Assembly (NCBI GenBank): GCA_001604105.1
Contig: LVAQ01000026.1
Span: 1 to 35,945, forward strand
Source of the DNA: Clostridiales bacterium Firm_11
GTDB taxonomy: Bacteria > Bacillota > Clostridia > Christensenellales > Aristaeellaceae
Direction of reading: 5' to 3'
Length of the DNA: 35,945 bases
Made by a program: the position numbers and the translations under genes. Each line of letters starts with the position of its first letter. Position 1 is the first letter of the stretch. Below, one piece after another: positions 16,558 to 25,187 of the stretch. A model generated the notes under the pieces. It made no database searches and was not told the DNA's origin. It was given only the letters and a program-made list of their open reading frames with translations.

Positions 16558-16762
16558 GGGGTACCTCCTTGACTGTTGAGAAATGAAAGCTGCGCAGCGT
16601 ACGGGGGGAAATGTGGGTGCGGGCGGCTGCGCTGGTTGGCGCCACGCCCGCCCGCATGCGATCCCCCGGCAAACGCTGACCGCATCAAACGGCGGTGCGG
16701 GCGCGGTTCCGCTGTCCCTCCGCGCCAAAACGCACCTGCCTTTGCCTTCTCCCTTTCGGGTT
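16558..16762. other. Spacer between permease and transketolase pair 2
   Basis: A GC-rich 205-bp gap with no start site, promoter or clear terminator. Any role in separating expression of transport and catabolic genes is speculative. Confidence 0.3.
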
Positions 16763-17824
16763 TTACTTCATCCTTGCGGTAAGCGCCGCTTTCTTTTGCA
16801 GGTCCTTTTGCACCAGGTCGATTACAACCGCCACGATGATCACAACGCCTTTGATAACCATCTGCCAGAACGAGCTTACGCCCATCATGATCATCCCGTC
16901 GTTCAAAACCGTAATGACCAGAATCCCGATGATGGTGCCGCCGATGGAGCCAACGCCGCCGCTCATGCTGGTGCCGCCCAGCACCACCGAGGCAATGGCG
17001 TTCATCTCCCAGCTTTCGCCGTTGGCGGGGTGCGCCGCGCGCAATTGGCTGGTCATGATGATGCCGCTCACCGCCGCCAAAAATGCCGAGAACATGTACA
17101 CAAACACTTTCACGTTCTGGGTCTTGATGCCGGAGAGCGCCGCTGCGCGCTCATTGCCGCCCACCGCGTAAATCTGGTTGCCCAGCGGTGTTTTTTTCAT
17201 GATAAACGCCGAAACCAGCGCCATCACAATGAAGATGATAATGGAGTAGGGCACGTCGATGCCCGGGATGCTGCCTGAGCCAATCAGGTCAAACCCCAGG
17301 TTCCCTTTGGCCGCATCGCCAAACAGATTGGGGAACGTTGCGCCGCCGCTGCGAAGCATGGCTGCGCCGCGGCAGATGTACATCGCCCCCAGCGTGGCGA
17401 TGAACGCCGGTACACGCAGGCGCGCGATCAGTTGCCCGCTGCAAAAGCCCACGAAAACCGCCAGTGCGAACACCATCAGCAGAATCATGGGAACGTTGGG
17501 GTAAATGGTACCCGCCACCCAGGGCAGCCGGAAGCCCTGAAGCATCAACCCGCCGGCAATCATCCCCGTAAACCCGACCACAGCGCCCACGCTCAAATCA
17601 ATACCGCCGGTAATGATCACCATGGTCATCCCCAGCGCCAGCAGGCCGTATATGGAAGCGTGCTTGACCATGAGCACCACGCTGCCCCACTGGGTAAAGT
17701 TGGGCGCGCGGAAGCTGAAATAAATCAGAAGAATCAGTAGCGCGATAAACGTGCGCCCCTTGAGCAGCAGCATCCCCAGCGAAGGTTTGCTCCGTTGCGC
17801 GTTCTGCATTTTGATGCTGTTCAT
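16763..17824 (-). CDS. Ribose-type ABC transporter permease (RbsC family)
   Basis: The 353-residue integral membrane protein belongs to the RbsC/AraH/XylH family (BPD_transp_2). LALGMTMVIITGGIDLSVGAVVGF is the family's hallmark segment, followed by several hydrophobic helices and GNERAAALSGIKTQNVKVFVYM, the ATPase-coupling loop. GGTSMSGGVGSIGGTIIG follows. The start ATG overlaps the ATPase stop by 4 bp. The specific sugar cannot be read from the permease. Confidence 0.93.
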   Translation of the reverse strand: MNSIKMQNAQRSKPSLGMLLLKGRTFIALLILLIYFSFRAPNFTQWGSVVLMVKHASIYGLLALGMTMVIITGGIDLSVGAVVGFTGMIAGGLMLQGFRLPWVAGTIYPNVPMILLMVFALAVFVGFCSGQLIARLRVPAFIATLGAMYICRGAAMLRSGGATFPNLFGDAAKGNLGFDLIGSGSIPGIDVPYSIIIFIVMALVSAFIMKKTPLGNQIYAVGGNERAAALSGIKTQNVKVFVYMFSAFLAAVSGIIMTSQLRAAHPANGESWEMNAIASVVLGGTSMSGGVGSIGGTIIGILVITVLNDGMIMMGVSSFWQMVIKGVVIIVAVVIDLVQKDLQKKAALTARMK

Positions 17825-19398
17825 TGTTCTATGCTCCCTTCGGTATTCGCGGCTTTGCCCGTATTCAGGTTCGCGGCCGAAGCTTTGACCAGCGCCGCCT
17901 CGGTAATTTCATCCCCGCTCAAATCGGCGGTCAGTTTGCCGTTGCTCATCACCAGTACGCGATCACAGACGGATACGATCTCCTTCAGCTCACTGCCCAC
18001 AAAGATCACCCCGTTGCCCTGCGCCGCAAACCGCCGCATCAGAATGAAGATATCTGTTTTTGCGCCCACATCAATGCCGCGCGAAGGTTCATCCATCATA
18101 AATACCCGGGCATTGGCCATCACGCATTTGCCAATAACCACCTTCTGCTGGTTGCCGCCGGACAGGCTGGAAATCAGGTGCTTGACATCCGAAACCTTAA
18201 TTTGCATATCTTTGACCGCGCCATCCACCGCTACCTTGCACAAATCATTGCGCACCACGCCGGTTCTGGTAAACCGGGGGATGCTGGTCAGCAGCAGGTT
18301 GCTTGCGATGCTCATGGTTTGTACCAGCCCATCGCGCTGCCTGTCCTCCGGCACCAGCACCATGCCGCGCGCAATCTGTCCGGTGATGGTGGGTTTGGTA
18401 ATCTGCTCACACCCCAGCACCATTTCGCCTGTTGCTTCTTCGTGAAGGCCCATCAGGCTTTCCACCAGCTCGGTACGCCCCGCGCCCATGAGGCCGTAAA
18501 TGCCCAGCACTTCGCCGGCATGCAGGGTAAAGTTTACGTGATCAACCGTCCAGCCGCCGCCAAGGCGCGGCAGGCAGTAGTTCTTCACCTGCATCAGCGG
18601 CAGGTGTTCGCCGTCATAGGGCATCTTTTCGATGGTCAGGTTGGCATGCCCCACCATGTTCTCGATAATCCATTTGATGTTGATATCTTTGACCTGCGCA
18701 TCCGCCACGCGCTGCCCATCACGCAGGATGGTCACGTTGTCCCCAATGCGGATAATCTCCTCCAGCCGATGGGAGATGTAGATAATGGCGATGCCATGCG
18801 CTTTCAAATCCTCAATAAGGTTGAAGAGCACCTCAACTTCGGTGTTGGAAAGCGAGCTGGTCGGCTCGTCCATGATGAGTACGCGCAGGTTTTGGCTGAG
18901 CATGGTTTTGGCGATTTCCACAATTTGCTGCTGCCCCACGCGCAGGTTGAGCATCGTTTCGTTCGGGTCAATGCCCGGCTGCAGGCGATCGAGCACCTCG
19001 CTGGCGCGTTTGGCCTGCGCGCGCCTGTCGATCACGCCCAGCTTAACCATCTCTTTGCCGGCAAACATATTGTCCGCCACGGTCATTTCCGGAAACAGGT
19101 TCAACTCCTGGTGAATAATGCCCACGCCGTGGGCGGATGCTTCGCGCGTGTTTTGAAAATGCACCTCATGCCCGCCCAGCAGCACCTTGCCTTCGGTTGG
19201 GCGCTCGATGCCCGCCAGAATCTTCATCAGCGTGCTTTTTCCCGCGCCGTTTTCGCCAATGAGCACATTGACCTTGCCGGGGTACACGCTAAAATCCACG
19301 TTTTGCAGCGCCACCGTGCCCGGGTACAGCTTGGTGATGCCGATGGCCTCCATAACCGAAGCCTGTTCTTCCACGGGGGATGCCTTCATCGTCTGCAT
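17821..19398 (-). CDS. Ribose-type ABC transporter double ATP-binding protein (RbsA family)
   Basis: The 525-residue protein has two fused ABC domains as in RbsA/MglA/XylG. Domain 1 has GENGAGKST (48-56), signature LRVGQQQ and Walker B IMDEPTSSLS. Domain 2 has a degenerate Walker A (GLMGAGRTEL), signature LSGGNQQK and Walker B MMDEPSRGIDVG. It starts 4 bp after the DUF2291 gene, with GGGAGG at 7 bp. It powers uptake through the RbsC-like permease encoded next to it. Confidence 0.94.
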   Translation of the reverse strand: MQTMKASPVEEQASVMEAIGITKLYPGTVALQNVDFSVYPGKVNVLIGENGAGKSTLMKILAGIERPTEGKVLLGGHEVHFQNTREASAHGVGIIHQELNLFPEMTVADNMFAGKEMVKLGVIDRRAQAKRASEVLDRLQPGIDPNETMLNLRVGQQQIVEIAKTMLSQNLRVLIMDEPTSSLSNTEVEVLFNLIEDLKAHGIAIIYISHRLEEIIRIGDNVTILRDGQRVADAQVKDINIKWIIENMVGHANLTIEKMPYDGEHLPLMQVKNYCLPRLGGGWTVDHVNFTLHAGEVLGIYGLMGAGRTELVESLMGLHEEATGEMVLGCEQITKPTITGQIARGMVLVPEDRQRDGLVQTMSIASNLLLTSIPRFTRTGVVRNDLCKVAVDGAVKDMQIKVSDVKHLISSLSGGNQQKVVIGKCVMANARVFMMDEPSRGIDVGAKTDIFILMRRFAAQGNGVIFVGSELKEIVSVCDRVLVMSNGKLTADLSGDEITEAALVKASAANLNTGKAANTEGSIEQ

Positions 19399-19402
19399 AT
19401 CA

Positions 19403-20104
19403 TCAGCCTCCCGTAACCGTAAGCTCCACGGGGATCACCACCAGGTTTTCATACGCCGCGTCCGTCAGCGATATGCAGCCGTATAACGATATGGTTTTGC
19501 CCACAAGCGCAGCAGCGGTAAACTGCGAGAGCACATCCGCCTTCACACGGTTGTTAAAAGCGTTTGTCAAATCGGCAAACTCCACCTGATTGGCAAAATC
19601 ATCCAGGCTCAGGAAGGCCACGCCATCCCGAATGGCATTTTTGATATTAGAGGAAAACACCTTTCCGTAGAACAGCTTGCAATCCGCCTTTCCATCGTAG
19701 GGCGGCAGGTCAAGCGTGAGCAACGTGCGGTTGGGTTTATCCTCGTTTTCAATTTCCACAACCACGGCTTCGCCCTTTACGCAAAAGCTCCACGCGCTGG
19801 TTTCATTGGCGCGGTTGCCGTAGGCTGCGCCCGCGGCGTCCAAATCCGCCGCCACATCGCTTACAAACTGGGGAAGCTCCACCGCGCGTTCCTTTACGGT
19901 AGGCACGATTTTCGTATCCCAGTTATCCAACGTATACTGCTCGGTGTAGGTGAGCTTTTCCACTTCGACCGTCTCGCCCGCTTCATTAACGTAGGTTTCT
20001 ACCACTTCATCCGGGATCACCGTCACCCGACAGGTGAGCGCGATAAGTACAATCAAAAGGATAAGGCCGGAAAGCTTTACGATGCTTGCTTTCTTAATCT
20101 TCAT
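19403..20104 (-). CDS. DUF2291-family exported protein
   Basis: The 233-residue protein has an N-terminal membrane or signal segment (about residues 10-25, ending LTCRVTV) and an extracytoplasmic remainder. The KNAIRDGVAFLSLDDFANQVEFAD block (positions about 150-175) is the DUF2291 signature as I know it. DUF2291 proteins are commonly described as putative lipoproteins located beside ribose- or tetritol-type ABC transporters, and the gene order here agrees. Cys25 could be the lipidation site, but the preceding ALT is a poor lipobox. A role as accessory to sugar capture is an inference. ATG at 20104 has AAGGGG upstream, and a terminator-like hairpin precedes it. Confidence 0.78.
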   Translation of the reverse strand: MKIKKASIVKLSGLILLIVLIALTCRVTVIPDEVVETYVNEAGETVEVEKLTYTEQYTLDNWDTKIVPTVKERAVELPQFVSDVAADLDAAGAAYGNRANETSAWSFCVKGEAVVVEIENEDKPNRTLLTLDLPPYDGKADCKLFYGKVFSSNIKNAIRDGVAFLSLDDFANQVEFADLTNAFNNRVKADVLSQFTAAALVGKTISLYGCISLTDAAYENLVVIPVELTVTGG

Positions 20105-20120
20105 ATGCAGCGCCCCTTTT

Positions 20121-20166
20121 ATTCAAAAAGAAGGACGGTGCGCGGCCGGGCCGCGCGCCGCCCTTG
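20121..20166 (-). terminator. Hairpin with T-run between binding protein and downstream operon genes
   Basis: On the minus strand a ~16-bp GC-rich stem (arms 20131-20146 and 20150-20165, one mismatch and one G-U) is followed by CTTTTTG. It lies between the binding-protein stop and DUF2291. It would let most transcripts end after the binding protein and so raise its level over the other transport parts. Confidence 0.65.
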
Positions 20167-20182
20167 ATAGGGTCAACCTTGT

Positions 20183-21193
<1,011 letters not shown>

Positions 21194-21281
21194 TCAATCA
21201 AAAACGCACCGCCGGAAAGGTTGCGTGGGATTGCCGGCATGCATAACGGGGAACCTGAACGCGTCACTTAATCTCAAACGC

Positions 21282-21310
21282 AGTATAACCGAATGTTTTA
21301 GTTTTGTCAA
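21282..21310 (-). promoter_or_regulatory. Sigma-A promoter of the sugar operon
   Basis: On the minus strand TTGACA (21305-21310), 17 bp, then TATACT (21282-21287). The transcript would start about 145 bp before the binding-protein gene. Confidence 0.85.
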
Positions 21311-21314
21311 CTAA
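21298..21314. promoter_or_regulatory. Palindromic operator over the -35 box (ROK/XylR-like)
   Basis: TTAGTTTTGTCAACTAA has perfect 6-bp arms TTAGTT and AACTAA around a 5-bp centre. It covers the whole -35 hexamer of the sugar-operon promoter. TTAGTT...AACTAA half-sites are typical of ROK-family repressors such as XylR in Bacillota. No ROK gene lies in the window, so the regulator must be encoded elsewhere. Confidence 0.65.
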
Positions 21315-21330
21315 TTTTTTGAACTTTGTA

Positions 21331-22006
21331 TGGCATATGATTTTGCTGTTGTTTGGTATTTTGGTAGGATATTCTGAAAATTTTACAGATTTTTTGCAAT
21401 ATTCGGTTCCATCGCGGATTCTGGCCGTTTAGCGCATACCGAACGTCAACTGAACCATCACCAAAACATTCTGGTAATCAATCGTGCCGGATCGTGTGAA
21501 TCGTCACGGTTGCCCTGAGAAACAGGCTTGAAAGACAATGCATGCGCGCGTCACCCTTTGCGCTGTGTGCGGCACAAAGGCGGATGCCCCGCTGCATTGA
21601 TGCAGGGCATCCGCCTTTGTCAATAATCCCCGGTTGGTTGCTGTCATTGCTGGCTTCCTAGCCCTGCGGGCTGTTCGCTCGCTTGTTTTATGGGTTGTGA
21701 CGTACGGCTTTGGGGGTTCGCCACTGCACCCTGACCAGCGATATTCGCCCTGATCCTAATTTTCTGGGTAACCTGATGCGGGGCATTCGCCAATATCCTG
21801 GCGATACGCTTTTAACCATCAAACCCTTGACAAGAAAGGCGCTTTCCCGCCCGCTATGCCAGAGAATCTTCGCGCGTCACACCGTGTCATGATTTGGCTG
21901 CATGCCCGCAAACGGCATCCTTTGCCAAGCCCAATGGAACTGCTTTCGCAGATGGCTTGCGCAGCCACAGAAGCACGCGCGCCATCCTTTGCCAAGCCCC
22001 ATCCTC
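21331..22006. other. 676-bp intergenic region upstream of the sugar operon
   Basis: No supported gene. The right half of the sugar-operon control region is AT-rich (21290-21420). A 16-bp perfect dyad lies at 21574-21620. A 17-bp direct repeat (CATCCTTTGCCAAGCCC) occurs at 21916-21932 and 21983-21999. Short frames here lack ribosome sites and family resemblance. Confidence 0.5.
21574..21620. terminator. Very long perfect hairpin, probable bidirectional terminator
   Basis: ACAAAGGCGGATGCCC (21574-21589) pairs over all 16 bp with its complement at 21605-21620, and a 5-bp inner stem (TGCAT/ATGCA) tops it. Each arm ends with a short T-run (CCTTTGT). It lies about 390 bp past the RbsD/FucU stop. 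Confidence 0.55.
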
Positions 22007-22441
22007 TCAGCCCCGAATCACACCTTTTTTCAGTATCACACACGCATACAGCGCGCCTTCGCCCGTCTGTACCGTGGCAAATGCCTTGCGACTGCGCTCA
22101 TAAAACGCAAACCGTTCCTCAAAGCCAATCTTGGCCTGCGGCGCATGCCTGGCCACAGCATCCCGAAAAGCCTGCCATATGGGCGGCTCCCCATCGGGTA
22201 TGCTTCCGGGTACTACTTCCATCAACGTCACGGGCGCATCCACGAAATCATCCAGCGGCAACAGCTGCAAAATGGCATCCAGCAGCGGCGCAACCCCATG
22301 CCCATCACAGCGTACACAGCGCTTTCCCATGGTGGTCGCGGGAAAGTTGCCATCCCCGATCACAAGCTCATCCCCATGCCCCATTTCCGCCAGCACCTTG
22401 AGCAGTTCCGGTGAAAGCAGCGGCGATATTCCCTTCAGCAT
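22007..22441 (-). CDS. RbsD/FucU-family sugar mutarotase
   Basis: The 144-residue protein matches the RbsD/FucU family, which interconverts sugar anomers or ring forms so that isomerases and kinases receive the right form. MLKGISPLLSPELLKVLAEMGHGDELVIGDGNFP is nearly a family consensus. His22 matches the conserved active-site histidine of this family, and GDGNFP is nearer FucU than RbsD. ATG at 22441 has GGAGG at 8 bp. It is leftward like the sugar operon about 1.1 kb downstream but has its own control region, so it may form a second transcription unit of the same pathway. Confidence 0.9.
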   Translation of the reverse strand: MLKGISPLLSPELLKVLAEMGHGDELVIGDGNFPATTMGKRCVRCDGHGVAPLLDAILQLLPLDDFVDAPVTLMEVVPGSIPDGEPPIWQAFRDAVARHAPQAKIGFEERFAFYERSRKAFATVQTGEGALYACVILKKGVIRG

Positions 22442-22472
22442 CTAAATTTCCTCCTTGCGTTCGGCAAAATTT

Positions 22473-22496
22473 TTACCTATCGTTCAGGTAATGCAA
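22473..22496 (-). promoter_or_regulatory. Candidate promoter/operator of the mutarotase gene
   Basis: TTACCT (22473-22478) and AGGTAA (22486-22491) form a palindrome with a 7-bp centre, 32 bp upstream of the start codon. A TTGCAT that could serve as -35 overlaps its right edge (22491-22496). The -10 is unclear (TAAAAA or AAAATT). The palindrome differs from the operator at 21298-21314. Confidence 0.4.
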
Positions 22497-22548
22497 CTGT
22501 TCTCCCCTCGCCGCCTGTTTTCCTGCACCCCACCAAAATTGACGCCCC

Positions 22549-22577
22549 TTGCGAAAGCATGTTCCCTCGCGTACAAT
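22549..22577 (+). promoter_or_regulatory. Sigma-A promoter of uvrC
   Basis: TTGCGA (22549-22554), a 17-bp spacer and TACAAT (22572-22577) are present. The expected transcript has a leader of about 118 bases. Confidence 0.7.
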
Positions 22578-22584
22578 AAGAAGG

Positions 22585-22623
22585 GTTCGGCAGCGCGGCC
22601 GGTGTGAACCGGCACCCCCGAAC
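22585..22623 (+). other. Structured leader of uvrC
   Basis: Just after the expected transcription start, GTTCGG (22585-22590) pairs with CCGAAC (22618-22623). An inner hairpin GCCGGT-GTGA-ACCGGC lies at 22598-22613. No T-run follows, and it matches no riboswitch class I recognise. Confidence 0.4.
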
Positions 22624-22701
22624 ATATACACGCCTTTAGGCAGCAGGCTTACCCAGCCCAGCCGCGGCAAGGCAATCATCCATCGGAAGGAAGGCTTAAC
22701 C

Positions 22702-24600
22702 ATGACGGATGAGCTCCAGCATAAAATCCGCACCCTGCCCGATAGCCCCGGCTGTTACCTGATGAAAAGCCAGGGCGTGATCATCTACGTAGGCAAGGCC
22801 AAAAACCTGAAAAACCGCGTTCGACAGTATTTCCACGCCTTTGAGAACCATACGCCCAAAGTGCGCGCCATGGTTTCCCGCGTGGATGATTTTGATATCA
22901 TGCTGTGCCGCACCAATTTTGAGGCACTTACATTGGAATGCAACCTGATTAAACACCACAGACCCTTCTACAACATCCTGCTCAAGGACGACAAACAATA
23001 TCCCTACCTTCGCTACGACCCCCGCGAAGCCTTTCCGCGCCTGACCATCGCGCGCACGCTGGATCCGCAGGACGGTTACCGCTACCTTGGCCCCTACATC
23101 GGCGCGACAGCCGTACGGCAGGTGCTGGCGGAACTATCCCGCTATTTTCCGCTGCGCCGCTGTGCGCTCAAACTGCCGCTCAATCACCCCTACCGCCCCT
23201 GCGTATACCACTCCACGGGGCAATGCATGGCGCCCTGCGCGGGCTATATCTCCGAGTCGGATTACAAGGACATCCTCCGCCGCGCCGTCGATTTTCTCAA
23301 CGGCGATGCCAAGGACATCCTCCGTGAGTTGCATGCCCGCATGGCAGAGGCCGCCGAGCATCTGGAATATGAGCAGGCGGCCATCCTCCGTGATAAGATC
23401 AGCGATGTGAAAGCCATCACCGAGCGGCAACTGGCCATACAGGCGCGTGATGTAGAGCAGGATGTGATTGCCGTCGCTACCGATCAAACCGATGCGGTGG
23501 CGCAGGTTTTGCACATCCGCGGCGGGCGCATCGAGGGCGGGCAGCATTTTGTGCTGGAAAACAGCGGCGGTGATGAACCCGCTGCCATCATCGAGGGCTT
23601 CATGACCCAGCATTATGAGGATGGCCGCACCATCCCCCGCGAGGTAATTGTTGAAGCCCTGGGCGATAATCAGGAAGAACTGGCGCAGTGGCTGCGCGAG
23701 CGGCGCGGCGCGGCCGTAACGCTGCTGGTGCCAAAACGCGGGGAGAAAGCCGCGCTGGTGGGCATTTGCCGCAAAAATGCCGCCGACGCGCTGCAAAAAC
23801 GCCAGCAGGACGAGCAGATTCGCCATGCCCGCACCGCCCTGGCCATGGAAGAGCTGCAAACCGCGCTTGACCTGCCCACACTGCCCCTGCGCATCGAAGG
23901 TTATGATATATCCAACACGCAGGGCGTGCTGTCGGTCGCCAGCATGGTTGTGTTTGAAGGCGGCATGCCCGCCAAAAAGCAGTATCGGCATTTTCGCATC
24001 AAGACGGTGGAAGGCGCAAACGATTTTGCCTCCATGGCGGAGGTCATCGGGCGGCGTTTCAACCACGGCTTGCAGGAAAAACGGGAACGGGAGGAAGCAG
24101 GTTTGCCCGTGGAGGAAGGCCGCTTCAGTATTTTTCCCGATGTGGTGTTGATCGACGGCGGCCCCCAACAGCTGGCATTCGCCTATCGCGCCATGCTGGA
24201 TACGGGGGTCAACCTGCCCATGTTTGGCCTTGCCAAACGTTTTGAGGAAATTTACCTGCCCGGGGAAGATACCCCCATCGTGCTGGATAAACGCAGCAAC
24301 GCGCTGCATCTGGTGCAGCGCGTACGCGATGAGGCGCACCGCTTTGGCATCACGCATCACCGCGCCTTGCGCGGCAAGGCGGGCATTGCCAGCGAGCTTA
24401 ATACCATCCCGGGCGTTGGGGAGAAGCGGCGCATCGCGCTGCTGCGCGCGTTTCGCAGCCTGCCCGCCATTTTGGCCGCCAGCCGCGAAGCGTTGCTGGC
24501 TGTGCCGGGCATCACCCAAACCGTGGCGGATGCGGTGCTCGCCTACGCGGCAGGCAAGGCAAAGGAAAAGGACAGCGCCGAAGGCAACACAGCCGAATAA
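22702..24600 (+). CDS. uvrC: UvrABC excinuclease subunit C
   Basis: The 632-residue UvrC makes the two incisions around DNA lesions in nucleotide excision repair. A GIY-YIG nuclease domain opens the protein (DSPGCYLMKSQGVIIYVGKAKNLKNRVRQYF). A UVR helical hairpin that contacts UvrB follows (LEYEQAAILRDKISDVKAI). The RNase-H-like C-terminal nuclease carries DISNTQG and DVVLIDGGPQQ. It ends in a double helix-hairpin-helix (TIPGVGEKRRIALL and AVPGITQTVADAVL). ATG at 22702 has GGAAGG upstream; a frame open to 22549 is longer but overlaps the promoter. uvrA and uvrB are not nearby. Confidence 0.96.
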   Translation: MTDELQHKIRTLPDSPGCYLMKSQGVIIYVGKAKNLKNRVRQYFHAFENHTPKVRAMVSRVDDFDIMLCRTNFEALTLECNLIKHHRPFYNILLKDDKQYPYLRYDPREAFPRLTIARTLDPQDGYRYLGPYIGATAVRQVLAELSRYFPLRRCALKLPLNHPYRPCVYHSTGQCMAPCAGYISESDYKDILRRAVDFLNGDAKDILRELHARMAEAAEHLEYEQAAILRDKISDVKAITERQLAIQARDVEQDVIAVATDQTDAVAQVLHIRGGRIEGGQHFVLENSGGDEPAAIIEGFMTQHYEDGRTIPREVIVEALGDNQEELAQWLRERRGAAVTLLVPKRGEKAALVGICRKNAADALQKRQQDEQIRHARTALAMEELQTALDLPTLPLRIEGYDISNTQGVLSVASMVVFEGGMPAKKQYRHFRIKTVEGANDFASMAEVIGRRFNHGLQEKREREEAGLPVEEGRFSIFPDVVLIDGGPQQLAFAYRAMLDTGVNLPMFGLAKRFEEIYLPGEDTPIVLDKRSNALHLVQRVRDEAHRFGITHHRALRGKAGIASELNTIPGVGEKRRIALLRAFRSLPAILAASREALLAVPGITQTVADAVLAYAAGKAKEKDSAEGNTAE

Positions 24601-25187
24601 TGATTTACTGGCACAGCCACCCCCTGCGCGATAGCTGGTTGCATCATAATGCCCCCGTGTGTGTATCGGGCAGATGATTGCCAACGCGCAAAGGAAACAC
24701 GCCCTTTCCAATATTGACGCGCTTCACAGCGCCTGCCCCTTCCATCGATGGCGGCAGAATTGCACAGCACATGCATCATTATGTGAAGCAACCGCAATGT
24801 CATGACAGGCTTTGACACACGGTTGCCGTAACGCCGCAAGCGGCCTATCCCCTGAACAATCAACCCGCGTATTCTCTGTACATACCCCGGCGGCGCAGGC
24901 GCAGATGCCTGTTTACCGCCGCGGGTTTCCCTTGCGTTACGCCTGCAAGGCGGTAAGCCTGCCGGATGCGCTTTGCATACTTATGACCATTTTGCAAATT
25001 CTCCCCCCACGCCTACTCCTTTGCGCTTTTTCATGCTATACTTGGCTTGTATCCAATTTATTCGCACTGATTCATCCATCCTTCATCGCCCATCAAAACG
25101 TGCCGTACCCCTAACGCGACTACATCGCCGCCCTTGCCGCCCCATCAGGCAGACGGCCAAGGCGCGCCGCGCCGGAAAGGATGCTCT
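24601..25187. other. 587-bp intergenic region between uvrC and radA
   Basis: No gene is supported: frames across it lack ribosome sites and resemble nothing known. The last 160 bp are AT-richer and carry the radA promoter. No clear terminator for uvrC is seen. Confidence 0.45.
25034..25042 (+). promoter_or_regulatory. Extended -10 promoter of radA
   Basis: TGCTATACT matches an extended -10 element (TGn plus TATACT at 25037-25042). There is no good -35 at 17 bp. It lies about 145 bp before the radA start. Confidence 0.45.

Noticed and set aside
17824..19416. 530-codon plus-strand frame opposite the RbsA-like gene
   Set aside because: Antisense shadow of a convincing double ATPase.
21710..22103. 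Short plus-strand frames upstream of the mutarotase gene
   Set aside because: No ribosome sites and no family resemblance; partly antisense to the mutarotase.
22585..22623. tRNA or known riboswitch before uvrC
   Set aside because: Stem lengths and conserved bases do not fit a cloverleaf or any riboswitch I recognise.
23134..24711. 525-codon minus-strand frame opposite uvrC
   Set aside because: Long only because of GC-rich codon bias; uvrC on the other strand has all family motifs.
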